Of a DNA stretch of 64,000 nt, positions 51,327-59,104 are shown one piece after another. The position numbers were made by a program, and so were the translations under genes. Each line of letters begins with the position of its first letter. Within the stretch, counting starts at the first letter, position 1. This DNA is from Acidobacteriota bacterium (lineage in GTDB: Bacteria; Actinomycetota; Acidimicrobiia; Acidimicrobiales; Ilumatobacteraceae), in NCBI GenBank assembly GCA_018970175.1, contig JAGWWV010000002.1:49852-113851 (forward strand), written 5' to 3'. The notes under the pieces were generated by a model. The model made no database searches. It was not told the origin of the DNA and worked only from the letters and a program-made list of their open reading frames with translations.

Positions 51327-52367
51327 GTGGCGGCAAAAAAGACGGCGAAGAAAACCGCGGCCAAGAAAGCCGTGACAAAGAAAACGGCCGCGAAGAAAGC
51401 CGTTGCAAAAAAGACCGCCGCAAAGAAAGCCGTCACGAAACGGGTCGACAAGCCGAAAGACCAGGCCGAGCGTCTCTTGAATCTGCTCGCCGTGCTCACC
51501 CACGACAGCAACTACCGCACGCTCGAAGACATTCATTTTGCGACGAACATGTACCACGACCGTTCGCTCTTCGAACGCGACAAGGCCGTCCTGCGCGAGA
51601 TGGGAATCCCGATCGATGCGATCGTCCTCGGCGGAAGCCAGGCCGGGGTGTCGAGTTACCGCATCGACCGACGGGAAATGCAACTCGCCAACATCAAGTT
51701 CACCGCCGACGAAGAGCGGGCGTTGCAACTCGCACTCGCAGTCGTTCACGTCGACTCGGCGTGGGCCGAGCGGGCCCGACTGAAGTTGAACCTCGCGGAA
51801 GCCGACATGCCGGCGGGCCCGCAGGTTCTTCTTCCGGTCAACAGTGAGCTGCTGCCAAAACTTGCGGCTGCCGCAGCCAAGAACCTTCGTGTCGAATTCG
51901 ACTACGCCGGCGGCACGCGCAGGTCACTCAATCCCTACGGTCTTCTCAGTCGGGGCGGCTACTGGTACGTCGTTGGTCACGACCTTGGGCGCAAGGCAAT
52001 CCGTAGTTTCCGTATCGACCGGATCACCGGTGCGGTGAAAACCACCGACGATGCGTTCGAGCGGCCGGAAAACTTCGACATCGAGGCCGCAGTGGCAACC
52101 GACGCCGAGATGCTGGGCGACGCCGATGGAGCAGTCGCCCGCGTGCTCGTCAGCGCGAAACTCGCGCCCAGCGTGATGCGCGATTTCGGCGAGGACTGTG
52201 TGGTCGAACGTCTCGACGATGCCGTCATCGTCGCGGTTCCGTGTGCCAACCGAACGGCGTTCCGTTCCTGGGTGCTCGGTCTCGTCGCGGGGGCAGAGGT
52301 CCTGTCGCCACCCGAGGTTCGCAGTGACATCGTCGAATGGCTCGACTCCCTGGCAGGTACGCGGTGA
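51327..52367 (+). CDS. pafB: PafB-like WYL-domain regulator with a lysine-rich N-terminal tail
   Basis: Residues 1-40 are a Lys/Ala/Thr repeat tail (AAKKTAKKTAAKKAVTKK and so on) like histone H1 tails. Residues 45-110 form a winged-helix DNA-binding domain (RLLNLLAVLTHDSNYRTLED), and residues 180-260 a WYL domain (GGTRRSLNPYGLLSRGGYWY, RKAIRSFRIDRI). A C-terminal WCX domain follows. PafB with PafC activates DNA-damage genes in mycobacteria. The GTG is five bases after the mutase subunit. The tail is absent from the mycobacterial PafB I know and may raise DNA affinity. Confidence 0.85.
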   Translation: MAAKKTAKKTAAKKAVTKKTAAKKAVAKKTAAKKAVTKRVDKPKDQAERLLNLLAVLTHDSNYRTLEDIHFATNMYHDRSLFERDKAVLREMGIPIDAIVLGGSQAGVSSYRIDRREMQLANIKFTADEERALQLALAVVHVDSAWAERARLKLNLAEADMPAGPQVLLPVNSELLPKLAAAAAKNLRVEFDYAGGTRRSLNPYGLLSRGGYWYVVGHDLGRKAIRSFRIDRITGAVKTTDDAFERPENFDIEAAVATDAEMLGDADGAVARVLVSAKLAPSVMRDFGEDCVVERLDDAVIVAVPCANRTAFRSWVLGLVAGAEVLSPPEVRSDIVEWLDSLAGTR

Positions 52368-53293
52368 AGCGCCGCAAAGCCTCCGATCGCGTGCAGGGTC
52401 TGCTCGTGATGTTGCCGTGGCTCTTCGAGCGCAAACGGGTGCGCATCGACGAGATGGCGCGAACGTTCGGCCTCGACCGCGACACGTTGGTCGCCGACCT
52501 CACGATGTCGACGTTCTGCGGCACGCCGCCGTACTCGCCACTCGAACTGATCGAGATCTATTTCGACGACGAATACGTGTGGATCGAGATTCCGCGGATC
52601 TTCACGCGACCCCTGCGTCTCACCGTCGAAGAAGCATTCACGTTGAAGGCCGTTGGTGAGGCCGCGCTCGCAGTCGTCGGCGATTCCACGTCGTCGGCCC
52701 TGGCATCGGCGCTCGCCAAGTTGCCGGGTGTCGCGGATGATGCGCCGGTTGTCGTGCGCCAGCCCGACGACCCGAAACTGGCGGAGTTGGCCGACAGCGC
52801 CGCCTCGCATGAAATCGTCACGATCGATTACTTCTCACCGATCAGCGAGAAGTCGACGCGGCGCGACATCGTGCCGATGCGGTTGTGGGTCGATGGCGAC
52901 CACTGGTACTGCGACTCGTTCGATTACCTCTCGGGTGAGCGTCGCCAGTTCCGCCTCGATCGAATGGAACACACGCAGCGCACGGGTCGCTTTGCCGATC
53001 CATCGGGTTTGCCCACGCTGCCCGGCGAGCCGGGCTTCAATTGGTCGGCCGATGCCGAGAACGTGGTGCTGCACCTGAAGCCGGGGGCCCATTGGGTCGC
53101 CGAGCGGTACCCGACCCGCGGTGTGAAGAAGTTGCAGTCGGGTGTGCTCGAGGTCAAGCTTCATGTCGCCAACGAGGATTGGCTCGGCCGGCTTCTCGTG
53201 CGTGCAGGCAAGGACGCAAAAGTCGTCGCACCGGCGAAGTACGTGAATCTGGCTGCGACAACCGCACGACGCATTCGCGCCCGTTACGCCTGA
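52364..53293 (+). CDS. pafC: PafC-like WYL-domain regulator
   Basis: The 309-residue partner of PafB starts on a GTG that overlaps the pafB stop (GTGA). It has a winged helix (RVQGLLVMLPWLFERKRVRI), a WYL domain (RRDIVPMRLWVDGDHWYCDS, RRQFRLDRMEHTQRTGRF) and a C-terminal WCX domain ending NLAATTARRIRARY. PafBC forms a heterodimer that senses DNA damage and drives RecA-independent repair genes. Confidence 0.85.
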   Translation: MKRRKASDRVQGLLVMLPWLFERKRVRIDEMARTFGLDRDTLVADLTMSTFCGTPPYSPLELIEIYFDDEYVWIEIPRIFTRPLRLTVEEAFTLKAVGEAALAVVGDSTSSALASALAKLPGVADDAPVVVRQPDDPKLAELADSAASHEIVTIDYFSPISEKSTRRDIVPMRLWVDGDHWYCDSFDYLSGERRQFRLDRMEHTQRTGRFADPSGLPTLPGEPGFNWSADAENVVLHLKPGAHWVAERYPTRGVKKLQSGVLEVKLHVANEDWLGRLLVRAGKDAKVVAPAKYVNLAATTARRIRARYA

Positions 53294-53297
53294 TTCG

Positions 53298-53921
53298 CTA
53301 CGCCGCTTTGCGGGCGCTGATCTTGCGCAGGTCGCCAACCGTTGTTGCCCCGTGGTTCTTAATGAGAATCGACAAGAGCCGCGCGGTCGCTGTTGCGTCG
53401 CACAGCGCGTCATGCGCGTTGTCGAGGGGAATGCCGTAGCGCTCGCACAGCGTGGCGAGGCGGTGTGACTCGGCGCGTTTCGGGTCGAGTTTGCGCGAGA
53501 GCTCGAGGGTGCAGACGGGATTGTCGACACGTAGCGGGACGGCGTGGCGAAGGGATTCCGACGAGATGAAGCCGTAGTCGAATTTCGCGTTGTGCGCGAC
53601 GAGGATTCGGCGGCGGGCTAGGCGGCGCAACCGACGCAGGGCGCGGCGAGTCGGCAGACCGCGATTGACATCGTCGTTTGAGATGCCGTGGATTTCGTGT
53701 GCGGGCGGTTGGGGAGTGTCCCAGGGCAGTGAACCGTTGCCGGGGCGCACGTAGGTGGAGAAACTGCGCTTGATGCGGCCGCTCGCATCGGTGACAACTG
53801 CACCTACCTGCAGGATCACGTCGTCGGACGTGGAAAGACCGGTTGTCTCGACGTCGACGACGAGAAACTCGACGCGGGCGATCGGACGGGTATCGGCGTC
53901 GGCCGCGTTTCTTTGTCGCAT
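53298..53921 (-). CDS. DnaQ-like 3'-5' exonuclease domain protein
   Basis: The 207-residue protein has the three exonuclease motifs of the DEDDh class: VVDVETTGLS (Exo I), LVAHNAKFDYGFI (Exo II) and HDALCDATATA (Exo III). It resembles the proofreading epsilon chain but is a free-standing single domain. It may act in DNA or RNA end trimming. The chosen ATG follows a TAACGT box seven bases upstream. Confidence 0.9.
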   Translation of the reverse strand: MRQRNAADADTRPIARVEFLVVDVETTGLSTSDDVILQVGAVVTDASGRIKRSFSTYVRPGNGSLPWDTPQPPAHEIHGISNDDVNRGLPTRRALRRLRRLARRRILVAHNAKFDYGFISSESLRHAVPLRVDNPVCTLELSRKLDPKRAESHRLATLCERYGIPLDNAHDALCDATATARLLSILIKNHGATTVGDLRKISARKAA

Positions 53922-53928
53922 GGGGCGC

Positions 53929-53934
53929 ACGTTA
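53929..53934 (-). promoter_or_regulatory. -10 box of the DnaQ-like gene
   Basis: TAACGT on the minus strand, seven bases before the ATG at 53921. Confidence 0.45.
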
Positions 53935-53965
53935 GGTGGGCGGTGTGACGGCGCGGGCTGCGGCC

Positions 53966-54346
53966 TCAGCCCGCCATCGCTTTTTGGAAAGTCGCGAGGT
54001 CGAAGTAATCGCGCCACAACGAAATCTTGCCGCTCTTGATTTCAAACACACCGGCAAGGGGGAGTTCGACCCAACGTTCGCCCATCTTGAAGCGATCGAT
54101 GCGTTCGTTCAAAACGACACCGGAGGTCATGTCGCCGGTTGCCGACTGACGGACGATCACCCAGTTGATCTCGCTGCATCCCGATGTGAACGGGCCGAGA
54201 ATTTGCTTGACGGCCTCGATGCCGAACACCTTTGCCATCGGCACGTTGTCGTACTCGCAATCGTCGGACATGAGGGCGCACGCGGCATCGAGGTCTTTTG
54301 CCTCGATGTGGTTGATGAACGTTCGAACGAGTTCGTCGGGAGTCAT
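53966..54346 (-). CDS. Limonene-1,2-epoxide hydrolase/SnoaL-like protein
   Basis: The 126-residue protein has the small NTF2-like fold of limonene-1,2-epoxide hydrolases: TPDELVRTFINHIEAKDLDA, DDCEYDNVPMAKVFG, LNERIDRF and WRDYFDLATFQ. The Asp-Arg-Asp catalytic set of that family may be present (in NERIDRF and LWRDYFD), though alignment is needed. It could hydrolyse terpene or steroid epoxides, consistent with the P450s in the window. Confidence 0.8.
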   Translation of the reverse strand: MTPDELVRTFINHIEAKDLDAACALMSDDCEYDNVPMAKVFGIEAVKQILGPFTSGCSEINWVIVRQSATGDMTSGVVLNERIDRFKMGERWVELPLAGVFEIKSGKISLWRDYFDLATFQKAMAG

Positions 54347-54409
54347 GCGGTCAATTGTGACCGTTCGCCACGAATCACCAAAATGCGACGGAGGTCCAGT
54401 GACTGGGTC

Positions 54410-54727
54410 TTAGGCGCTGCGCGGCATACGTGCGCGGATGCCGATCGGAGCAGCGACGGTGAAACCTGCCAGGTGGCGGTCTTCCTCGCTCTCACCGGCC
54501 CAGAACCCGTACTCGTGGTTCTGGCGGGCAAATTCACGACAGGGGGCCATCACGGGGCACTGAGCGCACAGTTGGCGCGCTCGGGCCTCTCGACGTGCGC
54601 GTGCTTGGGGGCGCTCGGCCTTCGGGGGGAAGAACAAGGCCGTGCGCCCCTTGCACATCGCGAAGTCGGTCCAATGGCTGGCCGACGGCGAAGTCAAGCT
54701 GACGGTGGTCATCGTGGAGGTCTGCAT
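54410..54727 (-). CDS. WhiB family transcriptional regulator
   Basis: The 105-residue Fe-S protein has four Cys: one in AMCKGRTALFFPP and three in LCAQCPVMAPC (Cys-x2-Cys-x5-Cys). The usual Gly-Val-Trp-Gly-Gly turn is replaced by GFWAGESEEDR. The basic C-terminal segment is short. WhiB proteins bind sigma factor and respond to NO, oxygen or redox state. A strong promoter lies about 100 bases upstream and the long leader contains dyads. Confidence 0.88.
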   Translation of the reverse strand: MQTSTMTTVSLTSPSASHWTDFAMCKGRTALFFPPKAERPQARARREARARQLCAQCPVMAPCREFARQNHEYGFWAGESEEDRHLAGFTVAAPIGIRARMPRSA

Positions 54728-54834
54728 GGGGGGAAACCGACTTCCTTTTCTTGAGATTCCGACAGGGTTTTGACTTGCTGTATTGCGAGGGTGGCGGTGG
54801 GGCAGGGAGGGGGCGCCCCAACCGCTCTCATTTA

Positions 54835-54863
54835 ATACTAAAACCGGTTAGGTCAAAAGTCAA
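54835..54863 (-). promoter_or_regulatory. Sigma-70-like promoter of whiB
   Basis: On the minus strand TTGACT, a 17-base spacer and TAGTAT form a near-consensus promoter. The spacer contains AACCGGTT, a palindrome. This is the clearest two-box promoter in the window. Confidence 0.6.
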
Positions 54864-54867
54864 GTGT

Positions 54868-54879
54868 TTTAGTGCTAAA
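54868..54879. promoter_or_regulatory. Dyad TTTAGTGCTAAA upstream of the whiB promoter
   Basis: TTTAG and CTAAA are inverted arms around TG, just upstream of the -35 box. It may be a regulator site. Confidence 0.35.
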
Positions 54880-54915
54880 CATTTCGTCAACCCCAAACCG
54901 GCTGAGCGGCACAGC

Positions 54916-56304
54916 TCAGAGGAGCTCGGCAGCAAGGCTTGCGACCTCGCTGCGCTCGCAGGCCGCCAGGGTGACGTGCCCGAAGCATTCCTGGCCCCCG
55001 AAGGCCTGGATCAAGACGGCGAGGGCATTGTTCGACTCTCCCATATAGGGCGCGTCGATCTGGCTGGTGTCGCCGGTGAAGACCACCTTTGTTCCTTCAC
55101 CCACGCGGGTGAGGATCGTCTTCAGGGTCGTGGGCTCGAGGTTCTGGGCCTCGTCGACGACGACGAACTGACGCTGGAGTGACCGACCGCGCAGGAAGGT
55201 GACCGATTCGAGCGACAACTGACCCCGAGCGATGAGGTCGTCGATCAGGCGTCGGGCATCGCGGCTCGAACGTTGATCGGTGAGGGCCACGATCGAATCG
55301 TGAATGGCCGACATCCATGGGTCGAGCTTTTCGTCGAGACCACCGGGAAGGAAACCGACCTCGGCTCGACCAACGGGCACGAGCGGTCGGTACACGGCGA
55401 GTCGTTCGTACAGACGACGCTCGACAACTTGTTCGAGACCCGCCGCGATGGCCATCACGGTCTTGCCAGTGCCCGCCCTGCCGTCAAGGGCAACGACGGT
55501 GACTTCGGGGTCGAGCAGAAGCTCGAGTGCGAAGCGTTGCTCTTTGCTGCGCGCACGCAGACCCCACGCTTCGCTTGCGTTGTTCGGCAGCAGCACCCAC
55601 TCGTCGAGGCGACGACGGGCGAGAGCCGAGTGCGAGCCATCGCGCAGAACCGCAAACGAGTTCTCCGGCTGGTCGCCACCGTCTTCGACCGCATCGGCAG
55701 GGATCGCACCTGCTGCGTAGAGGTCGTCGATGACCTGGTACGGCGCGGGCAACGACGTCCATCCCATCGGTCGCGTCGATGCCGCCCGGCCGACCGGTTG
55801 GTGTTCATCGGCGGTGATACCCAGGTGGGCCGCCTTGATCCGCAGGGCCGCGTCGTTGGAGATCAGCCGTGTCGGCCCGCTGCGGACCTGGCCGAGGGCG
55901 GCTCCGATGATGCGGTTGTCGGGGATCTCGGGATCGAGGCCGTGCTCGACGAGGAGGTGGCGTTGAATTCCGTTCACTTCGATGTGGACGCTGCCACCTT
56001 CGGCACCCGCGTGCACTTCGAGTGGAGTATCGAGCACGCCGCCTGCCTGTCGACGCAAATCTTCGAGCGTGCGCAGTGCGGTACGCGCGGCGCGGCCGAC
56101 ATCGTCGAGGCGAGTCTTCAACCCGTCGAGTTCTTCGACGACGGTGAGCGGAACGACAACCTCGCTGCCGGGAAACGACGTCAAGCTCGATGGATCACCG
56201 ATGAGTACCGACGTGTCGAGGACGACACGTGTTCGTTGTCGTGTTGCTTGGTCTTCGTGGAGGAGGAATGAATTGAAACCGGCCATGTGGCGCGTCTCAG
56301 TCAT
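54916..56304 (-). CDS. PIN-PhoH fusion ATPase/RNase
   Basis: The 462-residue protein has an N-terminal PIN domain (VVLDTSVLIGDPSSL through PDNRIIGAALGQVRSGPTRL) and a C-terminal PhoH ATPase with Walker A LDGRAGTGKTVMA and Walker B FVVVDEAQNLEP. PhoH2 (YlaK-type) proteins are RNA helicases/RNases. The start at 56304 has an AAAGGGG ribosome-binding site; the frame runs further upstream with no conserved sequence. Confidence 0.92.
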   Translation of the reverse strand: MTETRHMAGFNSFLLHEDQATRQRTRVVLDTSVLIGDPSSLTSFPGSEVVVPLTVVEELDGLKTRLDDVGRAARTALRTLEDLRRQAGGVLDTPLEVHAGAEGGSVHIEVNGIQRHLLVEHGLDPEIPDNRIIGAALGQVRSGPTRLISNDAALRIKAAHLGITADEHQPVGRAASTRPMGWTSLPAPYQVIDDLYAAGAIPADAVEDGGDQPENSFAVLRDGSHSALARRRLDEWVLLPNNASEAWGLRARSKEQRFALELLLDPEVTVVALDGRAGTGKTVMAIAAGLEQVVERRLYERLAVYRPLVPVGRAEVGFLPGGLDEKLDPWMSAIHDSIVALTDQRSSRDARRLIDDLIARGQLSLESVTFLRGRSLQRQFVVVDEAQNLEPTTLKTILTRVGEGTKVVFTGDTSQIDAPYMGESNNALAVLIQAFGGQECFGHVTLAACERSEVASLAAELL

Positions 56305-56600
56305 CGCCACCCCTTTCTGACAGAGCGAGTGTCCGACGCAACGTTGCAGAGTGTTGCCGATGACGGGGTCGGAATGGTGGACTCTCGTCGATCGTCCCGA
56401 ATCGAGAATTTGGGGCTCCGAAGGGGTCCTCGCGCAGAAATTTTTCGGAATTTTTTTGGAGCCGATTTTTTGCCGGATCGACGGTTCCGTTGCGGTGATC
56501 GACGCGTGCGATCGCAAGACCCTCCATCGCGCGGAGAAGTCGTCGTCGGCGACGCGTCAATCGACGCATCGCGGGGCGCGTCATCGCCCGAACGACCCTC

Positions 56601-56627
56601 GCAAACCCTTGCAAACAAAGGGTTTGC
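56601..56627. promoter_or_regulatory. Perfect inverted repeat in the HU upstream region
   Basis: GCAAACCCTT and AAGGGTTTGC are exact 10-base arms with a seven-base loop GCAAACA. It could be a hairpin or an operator. Confidence 0.6.
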
Positions 56628-56757
56628 GCCGGCACGCCGGAATGAGCCGCCGCAACTGCCGTCGAACGTGACCGCATGGCAAATCGGTGCGTGCGATTCG
56701 CGACATCACCGTGTCGGTGCTGCACCGATCCCATTTTTTGGGACGTCGCTCGAGGCG

Positions 56758-56800
56758 CGAAATGCTTGCATCGCACGGCCTCGAAGCGTCGAAATGCTTG
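56758..56800 (+). promoter_or_regulatory. Direct repeat CGAAATGCTTG, 32 bases apart
   Basis: The 11-base sequence occurs at 56758-56768 and 56790-56800, about three helical turns apart and about 70 bases upstream of the HU start. A -35-like TTGTAA starts in the second copy; no good -10 box follows. Confidence 0.45.
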
Positions 56801-56868
56801 TAATCGTCGTTTCAACGTATTCAGATATGTAGTGCACAACGCTCCGATTCCGAGGAGGAAATAACAAC

Positions 56869-57153
56869 ATGACCAAGGCAGAGCTCATTGATGCGGTGTC
56901 TCAGAAAGCAAATGTCTCCAAGGCAGATGCCGAGCGGACAGTCGCAGCGTTCTTTGATGTGGTCATCGAGATCACCAAGAAGGGCGACAAGGTTGCGTGG
57001 CCGGGCTTCGGCTCGTTCAGCACCACGAAGCGCAAGGCCCGTACTGGTCGCAACCCGCAAACGGGTGCAGCAGTGACGGTCCCGGCTTCGACCGCAATGA
57101 AGTTCTCCGCGAGCTCAACGCTCAAGGCAGAGTTGAATCCAAACCGTAAGTAA
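56869..57153 (+). CDS. HU-like DNA-binding protein
   Basis: The 94-residue protein has the HU fold: MTKAELIDAVSQKANVSKAD, WPGFGSFSTTKRKARTGRNP (the beta-arm start) and a Pro-containing arm (QTGAAVTVPASTAMKF). It lacks the C-terminal Lys-rich tail found in the HupB/HupS proteins of most actinobacteria; instead a separate gene with that tail follows after 23 bases. An AGGAGG ribosome-binding site precedes the ATG. Confidence 0.93.
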   Translation: MTKAELIDAVSQKANVSKADAERTVAAFFDVVIEITKKGDKVAWPGFGSFSTTKRKARTGRNPQTGAAVTVPASTAMKFSASSTLKAELNPNRK

Positions 57154-57176
57154 ACAAATTAGAGAGAGGAAATACA

Positions 57177-57410
57177 GTGGCAGCAGCAAAGAAGGCCCGT
57201 AAGAAGGCCGCTCCGAAGAAGGCAGCAAAGAAGGCAGCACCTAAGAAGGCCGCCAAGAAGGCAGCGAAGAAGGCAGCTCCGAAGAAGGCCGCAAAGAAGG
57301 CCGCTCCGAAGCGCAAGAAGGCAGCAAAGAAGGCAGCTCCGAAGAAGGCCGCAAAGAAGGCCGCTCCGAAGCGCAAGAAGGCAGCTCGCAAGAAGGCTGC
57401 AAAGAAGTAA
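57177..57410 (+). CDS. Free histone H1-like lysine/alanine-rich protein
   Basis: A GTG start gives a 77-residue peptide of repeating KAAPKK, KAAKK and KAAPKRKK units, with no other domain. It matches the Lys-rich tail of actinobacterial HupS. AGAGGAAA precedes the start. It is probably co-transcribed with HU, and a strong hairpin follows. It should bind DNA or RNA nonspecifically and is expected to compact the nucleoid together with HU. Confidence 0.85.
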   Translation: MAAAKKARKKAAPKKAAKKAAPKKAAKKAAKKAAPKKAAKKAAPKRKKAAKKAAPKKAAKKAAPKRKKAARKKAAKK

Positions 57411-57445
57411 TAACCAAGCAATAACGCTTCGGTTCGGAACGTTGA

Positions 57446-57471
57446 GACTGGGGGGCGAAAGCCCCCCAGTC
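57446..57471 (+). terminator. Terminator hairpin after the HU/H1-like operon
   Basis: GACTGGGGGGC and GCCCCCCAGTC are perfect 11-base arms around a GAAA loop, 35 bases after the stop. No U-run follows, as is common in high-GC actinobacteria. Confidence 0.8.
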
Positions 57472-57493
57472 GCCATTTACGGGCCGAATCATT

Positions 57494-57499
57494 TAGGGT
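57494..57499 (+). promoter_or_regulatory. -10 box of the TIGR03084-like gene
   Basis: TAGGGT, seven bases before the ATG at 57507, favouring it over the GTG at 57498. Confidence 0.45.
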
Positions 57500-57506
57500 G
57501 CGCGAC

Positions 57507-58307
57507 ATGTCGAGCGCACCGGGCAGTGACGCAGTCGAGCGAGTGATCGCAGATCTCGAAGCCGAGCACTCCGGTCTGGCCGGCCTTGTCGCCGACATCG
57601 ACGAACGGGCCTGGAGGACCCCGACGCCCGCCGAGGGTTGGGATGTGGCCGACTCAGTGTCCCACCTGCACTTCTTCGACATCCGGGCGGCTCTCGCCGT
57701 TCGTGATCACGATGGGTTCGCCCGCGATACCCAGGAGATGATGGCGAACTTCGCCAAGGGCGGGGACCCGTCCGTTGCCCACGGGCGGGCCGTCACCGGG
57801 CAGCAGCTCTTCATGGATTGGCGTGCCGAGAGCGCCGCGCTCATCGCCGCAGGTCGCGCCGCCGACAAGTCGGTGCGTGTTCCGTGGTACGGACCATCGA
57901 TGTCGCTCGCCTCGTTCCTCACCGCTCGATTGATGGAGACGTGGGCGCACGGTGTCGACATCTCCGACGCCCTGGGCAAACCCATCGTCACGTCGGCACG
58001 GCTCAAGCACGTGTGCCACATCGGTGTCTTGGCGCGTCCGAACAGTTACCGCGCACGCGGTCTTGCGGTGCCCGACGCCGACATTGCCGTGCGTCTCGTC
58101 GCACCCGACGGCTCGACGTGGTCGTGGGGCAACGAAGCGGCTCCGGAATCGATCACGGGCACGGCGCTCGACTTTGCGCTTCTCGTCACGCAGCGGCGTC
58201 ACGTCGATGACACCGCGCTCGTCGCCGACGGTGCCCTCGCACGGGAATGGACGACGTTCGCACAGGCCTTCGCGGGCCCGGCCGGCCCGGGACGTCAGCC
58301 CCGTTAG
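57507..58307 (+). CDS. TIGR03084-like metal-binding protein (DinB/maleylpyruvate isomerase fold)
   Basis: The 266-residue protein begins with a DinB-like helical bundle (RVIADLEAEHSGLAGLVADI, PTPAEGWDVADSVSHLHFFD) with His ligands in SHLHFF and in LMETWAHGVDISDALG. A small C-terminal domain follows from about residue 185. The family is mycothiol-dependent or of unknown function. The 3' end overlaps the convergent deacetylase by four bases. Confidence 0.8.
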   Translation: MSSAPGSDAVERVIADLEAEHSGLAGLVADIDERAWRTPTPAEGWDVADSVSHLHFFDIRAALAVRDHDGFARDTQEMMANFAKGGDPSVAHGRAVTGQQLFMDWRAESAALIAAGRAADKSVRVPWYGPSMSLASFLTARLMETWAHGVDISDALGKPIVTSARLKHVCHIGVLARPNSYRARGLAVPDADIAVRLVAPDGSTWSWGNEAAPESITGTALDFALLVTQRRHVDDTALVADGALAREWTTFAQAFAGPAGPGRQPR

Positions 58308-59104
58308 AGATCGCGCATGAGGTGGAACACCTCGGCGGCCGCAAAGCCGTGGGGCGCGCCGAGCGTGCCGAGGCGAGTGCGCATTCTTTCGCGGAACGAC
58401 GCGAGAGCTGCGTCGTCTTTCGCCTTCATCGTTGACTCGAACTGACTGGCGTGCGCTTCGAGCGCGTGCAACTTCGTCTCCAGGGTCGTCGACACGTCTT
58501 CGACGTGGTTGGCCGTGTCTGCTTCCCACAGCAACAGCATCGACGGGCGGTGGTGGGCGAGTGGTTGGCCGGTCTGCAGGTCGGTGACGTCGAAGTGGTG
58601 GCGGAAGAAATGCGGATCGCGTGCCGCGACGATCGAGTCGGTGAGAAGAAATCCTGCCGCCCGGTGGTCGGGGTGGAGTCGGTAGCGCTTCCACGGATCG
58701 TGGCCGAGAACGACCTCGGGCTGCACGATGCGGATGAGACGACTCAAAGCGTCGCGCATGGCGTGGGTGTTTTCCAGCTCGCCATCGACCGCGCCGAGGA
58801 ACGTGACGCTGCCGGTGGCGCCGATCCGGCGCGCGGCCTCGCGTTGCTCGGCCTGTCGAGCGGCAACGAGGGCGGTCGTGTCGGCATTGACGTCCCACGT
58901 GCCCTTCGAGCCGTCGGTCAGCACCGCATAGTGGATGATGCAGCCCTCGGCGGCCCACTTCGCCAGAGTGCCGCCACAGCCGAATTCGATGTCGTCGGGG
59001 TGCGCCCCGACCGCCAGCGCACGTGCAGGAACCGCGAGGTTCGCGCTGTACGTCGATGGATCGACGGAGCTCACCGCGGGCTGACCCGGTTCGTTGGCAG
59101 CCAT
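58304..59104 (-). CDS. PIG-L family deacetylase (MshB/Mca-like)
   Basis: The 266-residue hydrolase has the metal motif AVGAHPDDIEFGCGGT and the later His in RLHPDHRAAG. Such proteins deacetylate N-acetylglucosaminyl conjugates; MshB and Mca are the mycothiol members. The substrate cannot be fixed by eye. The gene overlaps the end of cofC by 34 bases on the same strand, so the two are co-transcribed. Confidence 0.88.
   Translation of the reverse strand: MAANEPGQPAVSSVDPSTYSANLAVPARALAVGAHPDDIEFGCGGTLAKWAAEGCIIHYAVLTDGSKGTWDVNADTTALVAARQAEQREAARRIGATGSVTFLGAVDGELENTHAMRDALSRLIRIVQPEVVLGHDPWKRYRLHPDHRAAGFLLTDSIVAARDPHFFRHHFDVTDLQTGQPLAHHRPSMLLLWEADTANHVEDVSTTLETKLHALEAHASQFESTMKAKDDAALASFRERMRTRLGTLGAPHGFAAAEVFHLMRDL

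Larger units (their letters stand above)
56305..56868. other. 564-base divergent intergenic region between phoH and HU
   Basis: No gene is seen. It holds three T-rich tracts (about 56437-56475), a perfect 10-base-arm inverted repeat (56601-56627), a further dyad pair (56716-56743) and an 11-base direct repeat near the HU end. These suggest a regulatory or bent DNA segment in front of HU. Confidence 0.7.

Noticed and set aside
56601-56627. Inverted repeat as the phoH or HU terminator
   Set aside because: Both genes are transcribed away from it, so it does not lie behind any visible gene.
57151-57177. Frameshift splitting a fused HU plus H1-like protein
   Set aside because: The downstream gene has its own ribosome-binding site and GTG, and a normal stop closes HU, so two genes are more likely.
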